Shown piece by piece: positions 22,170 through 35,054 of a stretch of 64,000 nucleotides of DNA (position 1 is the first letter of the stretch; every line of letters starts with the position of its first letter). The translations under genes and the position numbers were made by a program. The notes beneath the pieces are model-generated. The model was not told the origin of the DNA, searched no databases, and worked only from the letters and a program-made list of their open reading frames with translations. The stretch is from Calonectria ilicicola (Eukaryota > Ascomycota > Sordariomycetes > Hypocreales > Nectriaceae), in assembly GCA_020809705.1 (NCBI GenBank), contig CP085827.1, positions 5,084,001 through 5,148,000 on the forward strand, in the 5' to 3' direction.

Positions 22170-24137
22170 CTACTTCTCGCGACGCTGGTTCTCCTCATCA
22201 GTAGAGGTGAACAGAGCAGCAGCAGGCAAGCTGCCGCTGGAGCTTCCGCCTCGGTGCTCGACATTGGCCTTGTCTTCGATCTCGTCGACGGCAATGAGGA
22301 GTTCTCCGTTCTTGCCATATCGGTGAGGCTCGACCTCGGCCACCTTGATGACATCGAAAGCTCCCTTGAAACCCTTGACCTTCTGGAAGATGGTATCCAT
22401 CTCTTCCAAAGAGCGATAGGCTGTTTCTGGGTAAAAGAAGTACACCGCGGGAACCATTAGGAAGTTGATAACTGCGAAAACGGTGTATGTGTGATGTCCG
22501 ATGCTGGTGAAAGACACGGGGGTGATCATGACAACCTATTTGGGAAGTTAGACATATTGTGCAGTAAAAGTGGGGCCACGTTGAGTATGGTGTAAGTAAT
22601 TAAGCAATTATTTAATTAATTGCCCAATTAATTAGGTGATTGTGTGGTTGCGTAGTTGTGATTGGGGTGAGGCTTACCATGAAGTTGAAGATCCAGTTGG
22701 AGCTGGTGGACAAAGCGTTGGAAGGCGCACGAATGTTGAGGGGCACAATCTCAGCGGGGTACAACCAAGTCATACCGAGCCTAGTTTTTTTCAGTTAGCA
22801 ATTTTTATTTTTGTCTGTGGATTGAGTGCACTTACCAGCCGACGGCGAAGAAGGAGTTGAAGACGAAGAGGAACACGACACCGGCAATCTGGCAACCCTT
22901 GTTGTGCTCCTGAGAACCGACACCAGAGAGAACAGCCATGGTAGCAGCCTGGCCCATGGCACCGAAAAGCATCAGCTTACGACGACCGACCTTCTCGACG
23001 AGGTAGACAGCGGGCCAAGAGGCGATGAAGTATTCAGTACCGTTGAGAGCAGCCAACAATCGAGAGAGACCAGCACCCATGCCCAAGTCGCTGTAAATCT
23101 TGGCAGCATAGTAGGTAATCAGGTTGATACCGCAAATCTGCTGCATCATCTGGTTGGTGAAACCGATCAAGACACGGTGAAGGTTGCGGTTGTCGTTGCG
23201 CTTGAAGAGATCGGCGAAAGTACCCTTGCTCATCTCAGCGTTGGTCTCCTTGATAGCCTTGAGCTCGTTCTCAACAAAGGCGTCGTTCTCGTCGAGATCA
23301 GCGATAGCGGCAAGCACAGAGCGGGCCTCGGCTTCCTGGCCCTTGAGGATGAGCCAACGGGGGGACTCGGGGAGACCCATGACGAAAGCGAGAATGAAGA
23401 GACAGAAGACGATCTGGAAGGCAATGGGGAATCGCCATGCGACCTCGCCTGGAGCATGAGCCAGACCATAGTCGATCCAGTACGAAATCATGATACCGCA
23501 AGAAATGAGGGCACCTTCAATCATGACGAGTTTGCCTCGCTTGTGGGACGAACAGGTCTCAGATTGCCACATGGGCACCGTCGACGTGTTTCCACCATTT
23601 CCTAAACCGGTAATGATTCGACCAACAATGAAGTGTTCCAGAGAAAAGGCAGAGCATTGCAGAGCAGCACCAACGACCATGATAGCAGTACCGAGGAAGA
23701 TCATGCGCTTGCGACCGAGAGGGTTTCCGATAAAGATTGTAATAATGGCACCAATGAAGCATCCCAAGTTGTAGGAAGCAATCGCGATACCCTGGTTGGA
23801 GGAACGTTCAGCCTTGAGGTGAGAGCTGATGCCAGCTTCACTGTCGTTGATGTCGGGGAATTGGGCGAGGAAGATGGGGAGCGTCAGGATACCTCCCATG
23901 ACACCCTGATCTGGAAGCGCGTGTTAGTCTTTGTGGGGAGACCTATGAAAGCTTGACTGCGACGATAGCGCGCCAACGCTGCGCTGCAAGAAGAAGGGGA
24001 AAAAAAAAAGAACTGAGACATCAATTGGCGGCGCGAGAGGACTTACCATAACCGAAGAGCAAGAAATCACATCCTGCGACCAGACTGATGGCATAGTTGA
24101 GAGATTTGCCTCTCATTCCAAGATACGTCTTGGTCAT
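22170..24137 (-). CDS. MFS sugar transporter (sugar porter family)
   Basis: Four exons: 24137-24047, 23910-22836, 22780-22678 and 22535-22170, giving 544 residues with about 12 membrane segments. Sugar-porter signatures are clear: NPLGRKRMIF after TM2 (GRR/K-type loop), PESPRWLILKGQEAEA before the central loop, QQICGINLITYYAA in TM7, VEKVGRRKLMLFG after TM8, and PETAYRSLEEMD after TM12. It should carry a hexose, pentose or disaccharide with protons across the plasma membrane; the exact substrate cannot be read from sequence. The start MTKTYLGMRGK was chosen because it directly precedes TM1; an upstream frame extension has no support. A TATA-like box lies about 190 nt upstream. Confidence 0.9.
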
Positions 24138-27100
24138 GATGGGCAACGGGGGGGACGAGCGGTGTCGCTGCGTCGCTTGCGATAAAGGGAAAGGAACAAA
24201 GAGTCGAAGAAGGTCAGCACAAGCTGCTGATGTTTTATGCAAGTGAAACTTGTTCCACTTGAGAAAGAATTGTTGACACGGATGGAAGAGTAGTGATCGT
24301 CGGGGAAGGGGATCCCACGGGGTCTATATAAGCAGGCGGCGACGATATCTGTCAGTCGCACATCAGAGGGGAACCTGGGTCGTTGAGCTTGGGAAAAAGT
24401 CAAGCCGAACCACTGGGTCCACGGTCTCTCATGCTAGCACTGCGCACACCCTTGACTCAGGCGTCGCATAAGTCGAATGTCTGTGGACATGCTGTGACTG
24501 TGTACACGCCTCGACCCATGTACCGCACCGCAAGGTTTGTTTGTGGCCTAGCTAGCTCTCTCTCGCTGCTGGTGCTGCAGTGTCCCCAAGGTCTCTCTAA
24601 TCTGTGCTTCTGTGCCGTGCTGCTGGTGCTGGTGCGCCCCCGGCGCCTAACACTAAGAGCGTAAAAAAAAGAGAGGCGAGCATTGGGGAAAAAGGCACCG
24701 TATCCGATACACGCACGCCTCTCTCTCTATCTTGTGCAATTGACCTATTTCTCCCCCTCCCTGCCTCCCCTTCCCCCAAGGAAAATGGCCCCAGCTCCAC
24801 GAGTTAAAACCTCACAAGACCGCTCCAACCGCAGGCCTGGTCATGATGGCTCTTTGCGCTGGAGAGCGTGGGGAAAGGACGACGTCATTGTAAGCGCGCG
24901 CGGAGGGACATGGCTTCGGGGGATGAAAACCGGGGCTGGGCTGGGCTCTCCTTCTGGGGCCCTCCCTCCCTCTCTGTTGCCCCCCCGGCCTGGTGTGGCA
25001 TTGCGTCTGGGGATGCATGTGGATTTCGCAAAGGCGTTTTGACCGGCTGTTCACGTTTCTCCAAAGCTCCCATCCTTGCCTGGGCTGGGCTTGCGGGCTT
25101 GGCCGTTGCCCAATTGGACGAATGCGTCAAGTCTCTGGGTCGGGCATTTTTCTCGATTACACTTTGGGCCCGTCGCGAGGAGCGGCGGCGGGAAGCGAAA
25201 AATGAAAAAGAAAAATTAAAGCATTGCACCAACTGTTGTCGTTGCTTCAAGATTCGCCAAGACCACCACCCGTTTGCATGATTCGCGAGAGAATGGACCA
25301 GACAGACCGTTCGAGCCCCGCGAGGCTGGGGATCGAGACAGGCAATCCGAGCTCCAGGTGGCGGACGAAGCTTGGCGATTGGAGCCAGAAACGAATAGAG
25401 AGATAGAGCGAGCGTGTGCCCTTCTTCACGTGAACCACCCTCGTGTGCTCTCACAGAGCCCAGATCCATGTCTCTCTCGCTCTCTCTCGTCGTCTGCCTC
25501 CCCCCGCCAAGGACAAGGCGGGGACACAGGAATCACGGGCTGGGAACGCCATGGCGTCGTTCCGTCCTAGGCGACGCTGCCGAGAGGTCAGCCAAGCGTG
25601 AGGCTCTGCGGTAGAAGCTTGGCCTGCTTCCCCTGCGAAACAACGACAACGACTGTGCACCAATATATACGCCGTCCTCAAAAAACGCCTTCTTCTATGC
25701 AAGCATCTATTTGCCGGCCGAGAATCAACTGGCCTGGCCAGACTCTGGTCTCCCGCTGTTTCGAGGTTGCGCTGGACGTGCGGCACATCACACATCTTGC
25801 AAGGAGTGCCTGCATCTGCAGAAAAGCGAGCGGCCAATCTCCGCCTTCCCCCAGAGTGTCAGGGAGGTGCGCGCGTGGTGTGCGGTGCCCCAGACCATTT
25901 CCCACAATCCAATCCAACCCAACCCAGCCCACATCTGTCTCTTTTTTTTTCTTTGGTTACACTCCGGGGTCGGATCCAGAGGGACCAACCTGGTTCAGCC
26001 TGTTGGGGTACCTGATACTTGCTCCTCGTTGCTTTTGGGGAAAAGGAAAAAAAAAAAGCGACTTGTGCAAGCCAACGCCCTCCCGTGGTCTGCCGCGACG
26101 CCACCAGCCGAACCAGATCGAGTATCGCCATGTACACTACAGAGATTCATCACACATGCTAATTCAAGCCATGCTGCACTCCGGATTTCCAACACCAACA
26201 AAACGTCTAGAACCAAAAAATAACACGGCACTAAAAGCTGCAATCTTGATGATTGCAAAAGGTTAGACTTGCGATTCAGCATCGTAGCCTGTGAGACCAA
26301 CATGTCACTCTCCGTCCCTCTCTGCTGTCATGTCTCTCTCTCTCTGTTTGCTGCCCGACCCCCCTGTCCATCTTGTTTTCGTCTTGTACATGGATGGGTA
26401 GCAACAAAGTGCGTTCTTTTTTGTCTCCTCCTCGCCTTGCTTGGTCCTCGCCCTCCCTCCGTCCACTCTGGGGGGCCCGTCATGAACGGAGCTTGCCTGT
26501 CAAGACAGCCCGTGTGGATGGGGTCGTTGGTCAAGGTCCACCATGCACCAGCAACAAGCACTACGCCGTGCCTCTGCCTGTTGACGGTTGGAAAACGGCC
26601 GCTTCCCTGTGACCCCCCCTCTCTTCGGTGGACCACCAACATCCCATTGCAAAATTCCCAACGAGTGGGCACATGTTCCCTGCTGATCCACCCGAGCTTG
26701 TGCGAGAATTGATACCGTCGAGGACGAATGGCGGGCGTCCGTTCGACGGGCACCGTAATCAACGTCCCGCTTCGGATATATACGGCGACGTTTGGTCTCC
26801 AGTTCAACTGCTTGATTCGACCGTCTGTCTGTATCTGGGCGCCTCAGAATTTTAGGGCCATGGAGCCTCCATGGGGCTCTTACGTCACTCGAGGCTTGAG
26901 CGGGCCGATTGAGATGGATTCAGCGAGTTGGTCCCGGAGCGAAGCCCTGCTCAGGCTTGCATTTCACTTGCATTTGGGATTACGATTGGGAGAGAGAGAA
27001 AACAATGGCTTTTTTTTTCTTACCAATATCTCACATGTGTGTTCGTTTTTTTTTCAGCTGCATGTACAACAAACTGGCCTTCCTAATTTGGGGGCGTCTT

Positions 27101-29601
27101 TCGGGTTTCCTGCATTGGTCAAGATGAACCATCGGGTTGAATCAGAAAGATTAACCCGGGGGAGACGGGGGGCGGTCACCACACACGTGCAGTGGCGCGC
27201 TAGCAAGGCCGCGGTCTGCAGCATCGCGGCGACGGCGCCCAAGTGCCGTGTGGCCGGCGGCGTGGGTCCGGAAATCCTTCGGTCCTTGGACCCGAGAGAT
27301 GAAACCACTGGGCAGAACAAGATACGGCGGCGCTGCGTACTGGGTACCTGCGTGGTTGGTGGGATTTGGATATATTAAAAAAGTTGCCGCAACCTGAGCC
27401 TCTTGTTTCCTGTGGCGTCTGTCTGTCGTCCGACGTACTGCTACTGCCGGTTGCTGACTGACTGGCTGGCAAACAACCCGGGTCCTTGCCAACAAAGGAT
27501 CCTCTTTACCAGACGTCCAATGCCGGTAGCGAACCACATCCCGATACATACTCAGATTTTTCTCTTCGCATCTAAGATCCCTGCACATCACACCACGATT
27601 CCCGCATGCGCAAAGGGTTCTCGCGATCCTTTATCGAGGCATTAATAAAACTTTTTTTTGCCTATATCCCAGTAGTTTTCTTGGTCTTTTCTTTTTTTTC
27701 TCTTTCCCTATCCCTTTTGTGTGCGTGATCTACCGTAAACTAAACTACGTACATGGACTTTCCCCTTGGTGCGCGGTCCGTGACCAACGTTTCCTCGCTG
27801 ATCGCTACTGTTTTGGGTCCTGTGCTGGTCTGTGGCCCATCGGACCAGCAGCTGCCGAGGGCACACACGGTCTTCTTTCAGCCTGTCTGTCGTCTTGTCA
27901 AAAAACTAAGTGTGTGCTTTATGAAAACTGGATCCAGTTACTATGGTGTGGAAGGGGGAGGGTCCCGTCTTCCCCGCTGGCAGTTCCCCGGTGCAGCAAG
28001 CAAAAGGGATTCTGATCTCCCTCAGCCCAGTGCGCCCAGCCGCAACTGTGCTGCCAAACCAACAACAGTGTGTCGTTGCTCGCTAGGACTGCTGCTGCAG
28101 CACCACCACAACCTGCATGGCAGATAACCTACAAGGCTAGCTAGCGGTGCTGCTGCCCCGGATGCTTGCCCCAGTCTTTTCTAGGCAACAGAATAAAAAA
28201 GACGACACCAAACAAGCGTGCACTTGACACTAGCCAATTAACCATTTCCTGCGGGGAGGAGGGGGGGGGAGGGCCGTGTCTCCAAAACGTTGTCGCCATC
28301 GTATGTGAGTGAGTGAGTGTGTGTTTTGGCCTTGTGTTGCATTCTTTTAGACTCGCCTCGACCCCTCAGGAAAGCATCCTGCCCCCGGGGCTGCACTCTG
28401 TACATACCGCAGCCGCCAGTACGACTCCATATTTCTCCAACGGAGCCATGTAGTTTAATTCCTTGCATTGCATCTAATAGAACGGTGGGGAGCAACCAGT
28501 CATCTCACGTCATGCCAAGACAAGAGACACGGCAAACGAACCTGTTTTCCTTATCCCGTCCCCATCCATCCATCATCGATCATCCCCCCCTCCTCCATTC
28601 CGCCGCCGTCGGGTTCCCACGATGGTCCCGGATGACTTGACAAGAGATGCCAAGCAAAAAGTAACCAAGTAAATGTGACCCGGCAGAGCGAAAACCCAAC
28701 CATTTGATAATAGCCGGCTCCAAGGAAACAAGCCAGGGAATAAAGGAAAACCCAAAACACTAGTGAGTCCACCCTAGCCTCTCACCCCATCCTACCTCAT
28801 AAACTTCCTATCCTAGCAGTCTCCGTCCTCCCGTCTCCACCAACCAAACCACTTCAATCACACCCTGTCCGACCATCGGGTTGCCCATTTAGGCAAAACC
28901 GACCTCCGGAGTCTGTTCTCCCTCCCCTCTGTGCCCCTCCACCCTCCTCACCCTCCTCCTGCTGCCAGATTGGCTCTCGCCGCTTGGGCCAATCTCTCTC
29001 TCCGTTTCCTCTAGTCCGCCTTTTTTTCTTTTCTGGCCTCTCTCTTCCCCTTCTCCAGTAAGCTTTGGGCGATCCTCCGCAACCAGTTGCCCCATGACAA
29101 GACGGCACGGGAAGTTTACGCTGGGGCAGCCAGCCCAAAGTCGTGGCCACGCCCTGCACCCGCACCCGCACCCACACCGTCGGTCCAGACTCCCTCTATC
29201 GCTGACAAACCCGCAGATCTCTTTGACTCCAGATCAACTCCAAACTCCATCAAAACGGTCTTTGGGTAACAATGGGGACACAATCTGCCGCGCATCTTCC
29301 CCGGACTCTGATGCACCGGTCTAGCCTTCCTTGTCAAAGTGCATAACTCGTTTGTCGGTGTGGATTATCTTTAATTTTTATTGTTTTCCCTTGCATCTAT
29401 GTAGCTGTAGGTAACTGCGTAGTTTGTACATGTGAAAGCTTCCTTCGTGAGACGTTACAGAGTGAGCCAAGACGAGCCCTCTATACAGTATAGGTATAGG
29501 TATAGCAGTGATACAATTCCTCTCCAAAACAAAAAACACTCCCATTCGCCGTAAGAATGCATTCGCCATAATAATGCATCATAAAGACTGGGCTCTCAAT
29601 G
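24138..29601. other. 5.4-kb gene-free region between MFS promoter and rif1 3' end
   Basis: Open frames of up to about 220 codons occur on both strands, but they are Pro/Arg/Ser/Cys-rich, overlap each other and lack domains or matched splice sites, so I do not call them. The sequence has CT-runs, poly(G/C) tracts and many CCCC/GGGG motifs. TATA-like sites on the plus strand lie near 25660, 26777 and 27367, so non-coding transcripts are possible. Only one protein gene promoter (MFS) needs to be here, which makes the length odd. Confidence 0.5.
24325..24331 (-). promoter_or_regulatory. TATA-like box of the MFS transporter gene
   Basis: On the minus strand the sequence reads CTTATATAGACC, about 190 nt before the ATG at 24137. 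Position and sequence fit a TATA box; there is no direct evidence of use. Confidence 0.45.
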
Positions 29602-32600
29602 TCAATGTCTGCCCCGCCTCTCCGCCTCAAACAGCTCCCGCTTCATGTCCATCAACATGTCCTCCAATCGGTACACTTCATCACGAGATAGTGCCGCTTC
29701 GCGCAGTTGATCTAGACCGCCACGTAGTATATCCATGATGGAGCTAGTCTTGTTCTCTTCAGCCTCTGCATTTTCAGCCGGGGGCGCCTCTGCTTCTTCT
29801 TGCGTTTCTGCTGCAAGGTCCACATCTGCTTGTGATTGACTCTGCGAAGCCGCGTTAGACTCGGTCACCAGCTGCGACATAAGCTCTTCGTCCGTGTCCC
29901 CCTCCGCTCGGTCAGCTGATGCCACCTGCTTGGACGGCAATTTTATTGCCTCGTCCACCCCTGAACCTTGGGAATCTGCTTCTTGTTGCTTTTTACTCCT
30001 TCCCGCATTTCGACGCGAAGAGCGCCGCGTTCTGGTGGCTGGAGAATCCGTCTCAACCGCAGTTGGCGTCGCCTCAATCTCTGCCTCTTGGTCTTGCTCA
30101 GATGCAGCACCAGCCCGTCTCCGCTTGCTGCGACGCTCAGCATGCAATGCAGCCCGCTTTCTCTTTTTGCTCTTGCTCTGGCTCTGGCTCTGGCTCTGGC
30201 TTTGACTTTGTGACCCCGAGTCGGGCTGCATAGGCGTTGACGGAATGACTGGAGATAGAGAACGCTTTCTACCCCTCCTCGGTTTTGCCTGCTCCTTTTC
30301 GGGCGATTCAGGATGAACAGTAATACATTTTTGAGGTGAAGCGTTGCTGAGCCTATCAAATGGCAGGTCGCAGCTTTTTGCTTCGAGCTCAACCACAAGC
30401 CTCATCATGCTGCTTTCATCAACTTCGCTAAGCTCAAATGAAGAGTCATGCTTCTGGCTATCAGCCACCTCTGTGACTTGAACGTGTGTCTCCTCCTCGG
30501 GTGGCTGTTCGGGGCTGCTTCTGGCATCCACAAACTCGTCGTCCACTGACCTGGGAGTATCTTGGACCTTGTTGTCTGGTGGTGGCCGGTGTCGAGGTGT
30601 GGATGGAACATCGGGTGCCGCCTCAACGGTCATCTCGACATCCTCAACCGCTTCCTCAACCTCTTCCTCAGCCTCCTCCTCGGCCTCCTCCTCAGCAACC
30701 TCTTCCTCAGCTTCGACAACCTCTTCGTCAGCTTCGATGACCTCTTCAGCGGCCTCGATAACCTCCTCAGCAGTCTCGACAACCTCCTCGACACTCTCCT
30801 CGACGCTCTCCTGAACAGTCTCCTCATCAGCCTCTTCGTTTTCTGGCTCTGGGTCTGCAGGGGCATCATCAGCAACTTCGAGGACAGGCTCCTCCACAAT
30901 GCTAGAAGGAATAACTTCCTCAGTCTCGACTGGCGACTTCGACTTGGCCCTCTTACGGCGGCTTCGTCGCGAGGCCCGTCCAGCAGACATAACCCGGGGA
31001 AGTCTGTCCTCGGCTCTTCGGTTTGTTGGTGGTGTCCCTGGGGGCGATGAAAATTGCCAACTGTCCAATGAGCTCCTGGCTCTCGACCTGGTTTGAATCT
31101 CGGTTAAGAGCGGGTTGCGTCTCGGGTCAGGTGGTGAAGATGGCGGATCAGCATAGTCTTCAATCTGCAATGCCTGTCCGCGACGAGGAGTAGGAGTTGA
31201 GCTGATAAACTCCACATAGGAAGCAGACCGTTCTGGTGTCGACTCCTGGTTTCTGGCTCTTTCCTCGGTTGGTTCTTTGACCTTTGCTTCCTCAGCAGCC
31301 TTTGAACGGGTTCGTGGGCTAGACCTAATACCCGCGTAGATTCCAATATTTTCTTGTTGTCGCTGTCGAACCTCCTTTTGTCTCTCTGTGAGGTGCTGAG
31401 ATTCACCCACAAGAGGAGAGGACACAATTGGAGCAAATTGAATCTGGGAATTGTCGTGTCGTAGACGAGGTGTAGCCGTGCGCTTCTTAGACTTTGACTT
31501 TATCTCGATCACGTCTGGAGTCGCATCCCTTCGGCGCTTCCTAGTCATGGGACCGTTGACAGCAGGCTTGAGCAATGACGCGCCCGAGGGAGGAGGCGGC
31601 TCTTGCTCATTCCGGTCTGACTTGGTCGACGATAATGCAATGAAGCTGAGGTCATCCTGTGATTCGATAAATGACTGAGCTTGGGCACCAAACTCGCCGC
31701 TTGACTCCTCCATTCCGGGGAAAGACACATCCACCCTTGGTCGAAGGGCCGTGATGATTGCCTTGAGACTATCAGAGCAATCAAGACTTTCCTCATCCTT
31801 GTAGATTTCGTTCCAAGTTTCAGCCATCTTGTTGACAATGTATCGATGTTTGCTTTTGAATCCTGCCGAAATAAGTGGCTCAACTAAGTTGAGATCCTTG
31901 TTGCCGAGGGACCCTAGTGAGACGAGCTGACGACCAATGGTGTCCCAAATTGCTCGCAACTAGGACGCGTTAGCTTTTAAAAGCTTACTATACTTTTACA
32001 CTGAATACTTACTGCAGCGGCCATGGGGGACTCGTCACTCAGCTTCAACTGAGCCTTCTCGTCCTGAATCCATGGGCACAGGCCGTCCTGCAATTTGGAC
32101 AACATTTTAATGCCGGCTTCTGGTACATATGCAGCCGTAAATCTATTTACAGCATCAAAGTAAGCTGCGATATCTGCAGCATCACCAAACTTTTCCAAGT
32201 TATTATAGAGAAAGTTCATGCTCTGGTCTTGAAGTTTGTAGAGATTATCAAAGGGATCAAAAGACGAGGCCCTCGACGTGGTTGGAGGTGCTCCCCAGAG
32301 GCGGCGTCGAGCCACTTCAACAGCTTGGCGGTCCCGCGGCAGCTTGGCAATGGTAAATAGCAGTGCCGCCACCTCGAGAGCCAACTGATTTGACTTGTCA
32401 GTGTTGTTGAAAAGGTTTTCTACGAGAATCTTGGAGACGGGTTCGATGAGCCCAAGAGTGCGACCAGCATCACCGCACTCTTGTACAATGTGGGTTGACA
32501 GCAGGTCAAAAAGCGAGATCCAATGGCGAGAGGGAAGATTAGGGTGAGACAACAGGCCCCGTTCCAACAGAGAGACAATTTCCCGATACTCCGGGCCAAG

Positions 32601-35054
32601 GAGTCTCTCGCTGCTTGCTGGGTTTGAACTAGTAATCATTTGCTCCAGACCAGAGCGCATATTGTTGGCGGCCAGGACCCAGGGACCGTAAGGAATAAGG
32701 GCGTCTTGAGGCATCAGCTGAAGCATCTCCCGAGTGAGCTCAGTACGGATTTTGTTGCTCTTCTCGTGGAAAAAAGGTTCAAAGACAGACTGAAAGAACT
32801 CGCACAAAGCTTCGTCATCAGCTGCGCCAGGTGGAATCGAACACAGAATCGAAAAGAGGTGATATACAGGGGCCTGGATGATTCCTCGTGACTTGTCGGG
32901 TCGGTCGGGTCGATGGGATGGTGTTGCAGCAGGTTCAAATGTGTTGGTCATGGACATGGCCAGTCTCTTCTCAGTAAATGGGAGCAGTCCAAGGCTCTTA
33001 ACCAGGACATGGATATAATTATTGATGCTGGGCAAAAATTTCGACTTTTGGGTTTCTTCAATGTCTGTGGAACCCTTGGACCACATGTTGTACAAGAGCC
33101 CAAATGCGGAAGCAAAGAATCGGGCGGTATCATCGGAGACCTTGATATCCTTTGCAGAGGCAGCAGCAATCGATCCGGTCAGAGCTTGCCAAAGTCGGTA
33201 TGTCAAGCTTTCCTTATTGGCCAGGTCGGTAAACTTCTTCTCGAGGATAGGACCAACCAGCTGGAAGACCTTGTCGCAGTTGCGTCGCGTCCATTTAGCG
33301 TCGATAGGAGGAAGGTCTTCGGGGGTGATCAGAGGCATGTCCCTGATCCGGTCCTCTTTCCAACTTCGGGGTGTTGAGACATCCAAAAGGCCAGTTAGGA
33401 TGCGGGATGCTTGTATCATCGAGTCGTTGTGGCTGTCTGGTTTCCCGTCGAGATTGATGAGCTGGGCCATGACAGGCTGCAGTGTCAGGTCCCAAACAGC
33501 ATCGGTCGAAGTGTTGTCGGGGCTCGGTCTAAAGGCATAATAGTAGAGGTTGCAGATGCCGCCAAAAACAATCCTCCTCAGCTTCATTCCTTCTTCGGCC
33601 TGTTTGGCACTGTACTTTCGTCGCAATTGACTATTAAGTGGCTGGACTAATAAGCCCAAAGCCTTTGGATTTAATCCTTTGAGGTCAACAAGAGAAAGGT
33701 ATACGTAACGGTTCCATGCATAGTTTGCCTCCTGTCTGGTCTGCGAATCGTGCGCATTGAATGCAGACTGTGCAGCCTTCAGCCAAGAGTTAAAGTGTTG
33801 CCATCTGTCCAGTGGGCAGCGCAGGAAGAGTGTAATGGCGCCCAGAATTTGGGGAGCGGCCGGGGCGGTTTGCCTATCCTTGATCATTTCCTCTAGCTTC
33901 TTCAAGTACAACTCAATGTACGATGCGTTATCATCATCCACAGTCTGAAAGATCTCGGTCGCTTTGCGCATCACCTGCTTTTCGTTCCTTAGGGCAAACC
34001 CAGCATCTACACCCAAGCTAATAGCCTGTGCACGAATATCTCTAATGGTGCTCAACATGTCTGTAAACATGTCCAGTATCCAATCCGGGTACATCGCCAT
34101 GTGAAGTCGTGACTGCTTGATAAGTCGCTTGTAGATTTGAATGCGACCCATGACAATACTCTTGCCCGTCAAACGATTCTCTATCCTGTGTAGCGCAGTC
34201 ACCAGCCTGCCAACTCGGTCCAGGGTCATGACCTTGGGAGAGAATGACTGGAAGGCGACCACTTGCATCAGGTGGCGTACGAGGTCTTTGGGGACTGCAG
34301 GGTCATCGAAGCAGCGGATGCAGTGGTCGATGATGAAGACGCCAAAGTCGAAAGTGAGCGTTGATGCGATGGCCTGAAAATGCAAAAAGGTGATGAGCAG
34401 AGTCAGAGCATGGTTGACAAGCGAGCTGTCGGCAGACCCATTCTCGGCTTTTGATTTAATATCGCGCTGGATGAATTGCATAAACAGGCCCATCTTGTCT
34501 TGGAGGGCAACTCTGTCGGGCAGGTTGTTGGAGGCTTTGAGCGCGCGAGCAAGCATCATGTAGGCATCGAGGCGCGAGTCCCGGTCGGACCCGGCAAGCT
34601 GTTTTATTGTCGATTCCAACATCTCGGCAATGTTGGCCTGGTTCGAGAGGCCATCGAGGCTACCGTTGAGGGAAGAAGCGAGCGGGTTGGAGGAGGCGGT
34701 GGCTTTGAGAATGCCCTTGATGGGTTTTGATGCAGATCGGCTAACGGAGAGGGGGGTCGCCCGATACGGCCTATTGATGTCGCGGTACTCCGGAGGGTCT
34801 TTGTACTCGGTATGCGCAGACCACTCGACCTTCTTTCTCCGCGTCGAGACACAATCCGTGTTGGTTGCCCCCGTCGACAGCGGAGAACTCGGGTTCGGGG
34901 GTGTCGAGAGGTGCAGTCGATGGTCAAAGGGGCTGCGAGGCAGAGCTGGTCTGCGCGAGCCTGGGACCTCCAGGTTTACTTCTCGAGGAGGAGTCGGGGG
35001 CCGGTTCGGCGGCGACTCGAGGACGGTGTTGGAGGCCGTGGCTGAAGATGCCAT
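29602..35054 (-). CDS. rif1: Rif1-like telomere length and replication-timing regulator
   Basis: Two exons: 35054-32013 and 31959-29602, intron GTAAGT...CTAG of 53 nt, giving 1799 residues. The N-terminal third onward is an alpha-helical HEAT-like repeat domain of the Rif1_N type (for example DSRLDAYMMLARALKAS and MGRIQIYKRLIKQSR). Before it, residues 75-78 (KVEW) and 114-117 (GILK) match the RVxF/W and SILK docking motifs that let Rif1 recruit protein phosphatase 1 to origins. The C-terminal 650 residues are disordered, with a long Glu-rich acidic tract, basic clusters, a (QS)n run and KRKR signals. Rif1 acts on chromatin, delaying origin firing and limiting telomere length. The start at MASSATASNT is the first Met close to the conserved N-terminal features; an upstream frame extension to 35186 is open but has no ATG. 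Confidence 0.88.

Noticed and set aside
22826..23605. 259-codon open frame on the plus strand opposite the MFS gene
   Set aside because: Antisense shadow of a well-supported transporter exon with biased codons.
25300..25330. GTTCGAGCCCC, like a tRNA T-loop
   Set aside because: No matching T-stem, acceptor stem or anticodon arm could be built around it.
25598..26266. 222-codon frame in the gene-free region
   Set aside because: Overlaps several equally long frames on both strands, rich in Pro/Arg/Cys, without splice logic or domain.
28966..28985. TGGCTCTCGCCGC, identical over 13 nt to an array unit
   Set aside because: Isolated, in CT-rich low-complexity DNA with no gene end nearby; probably chance.
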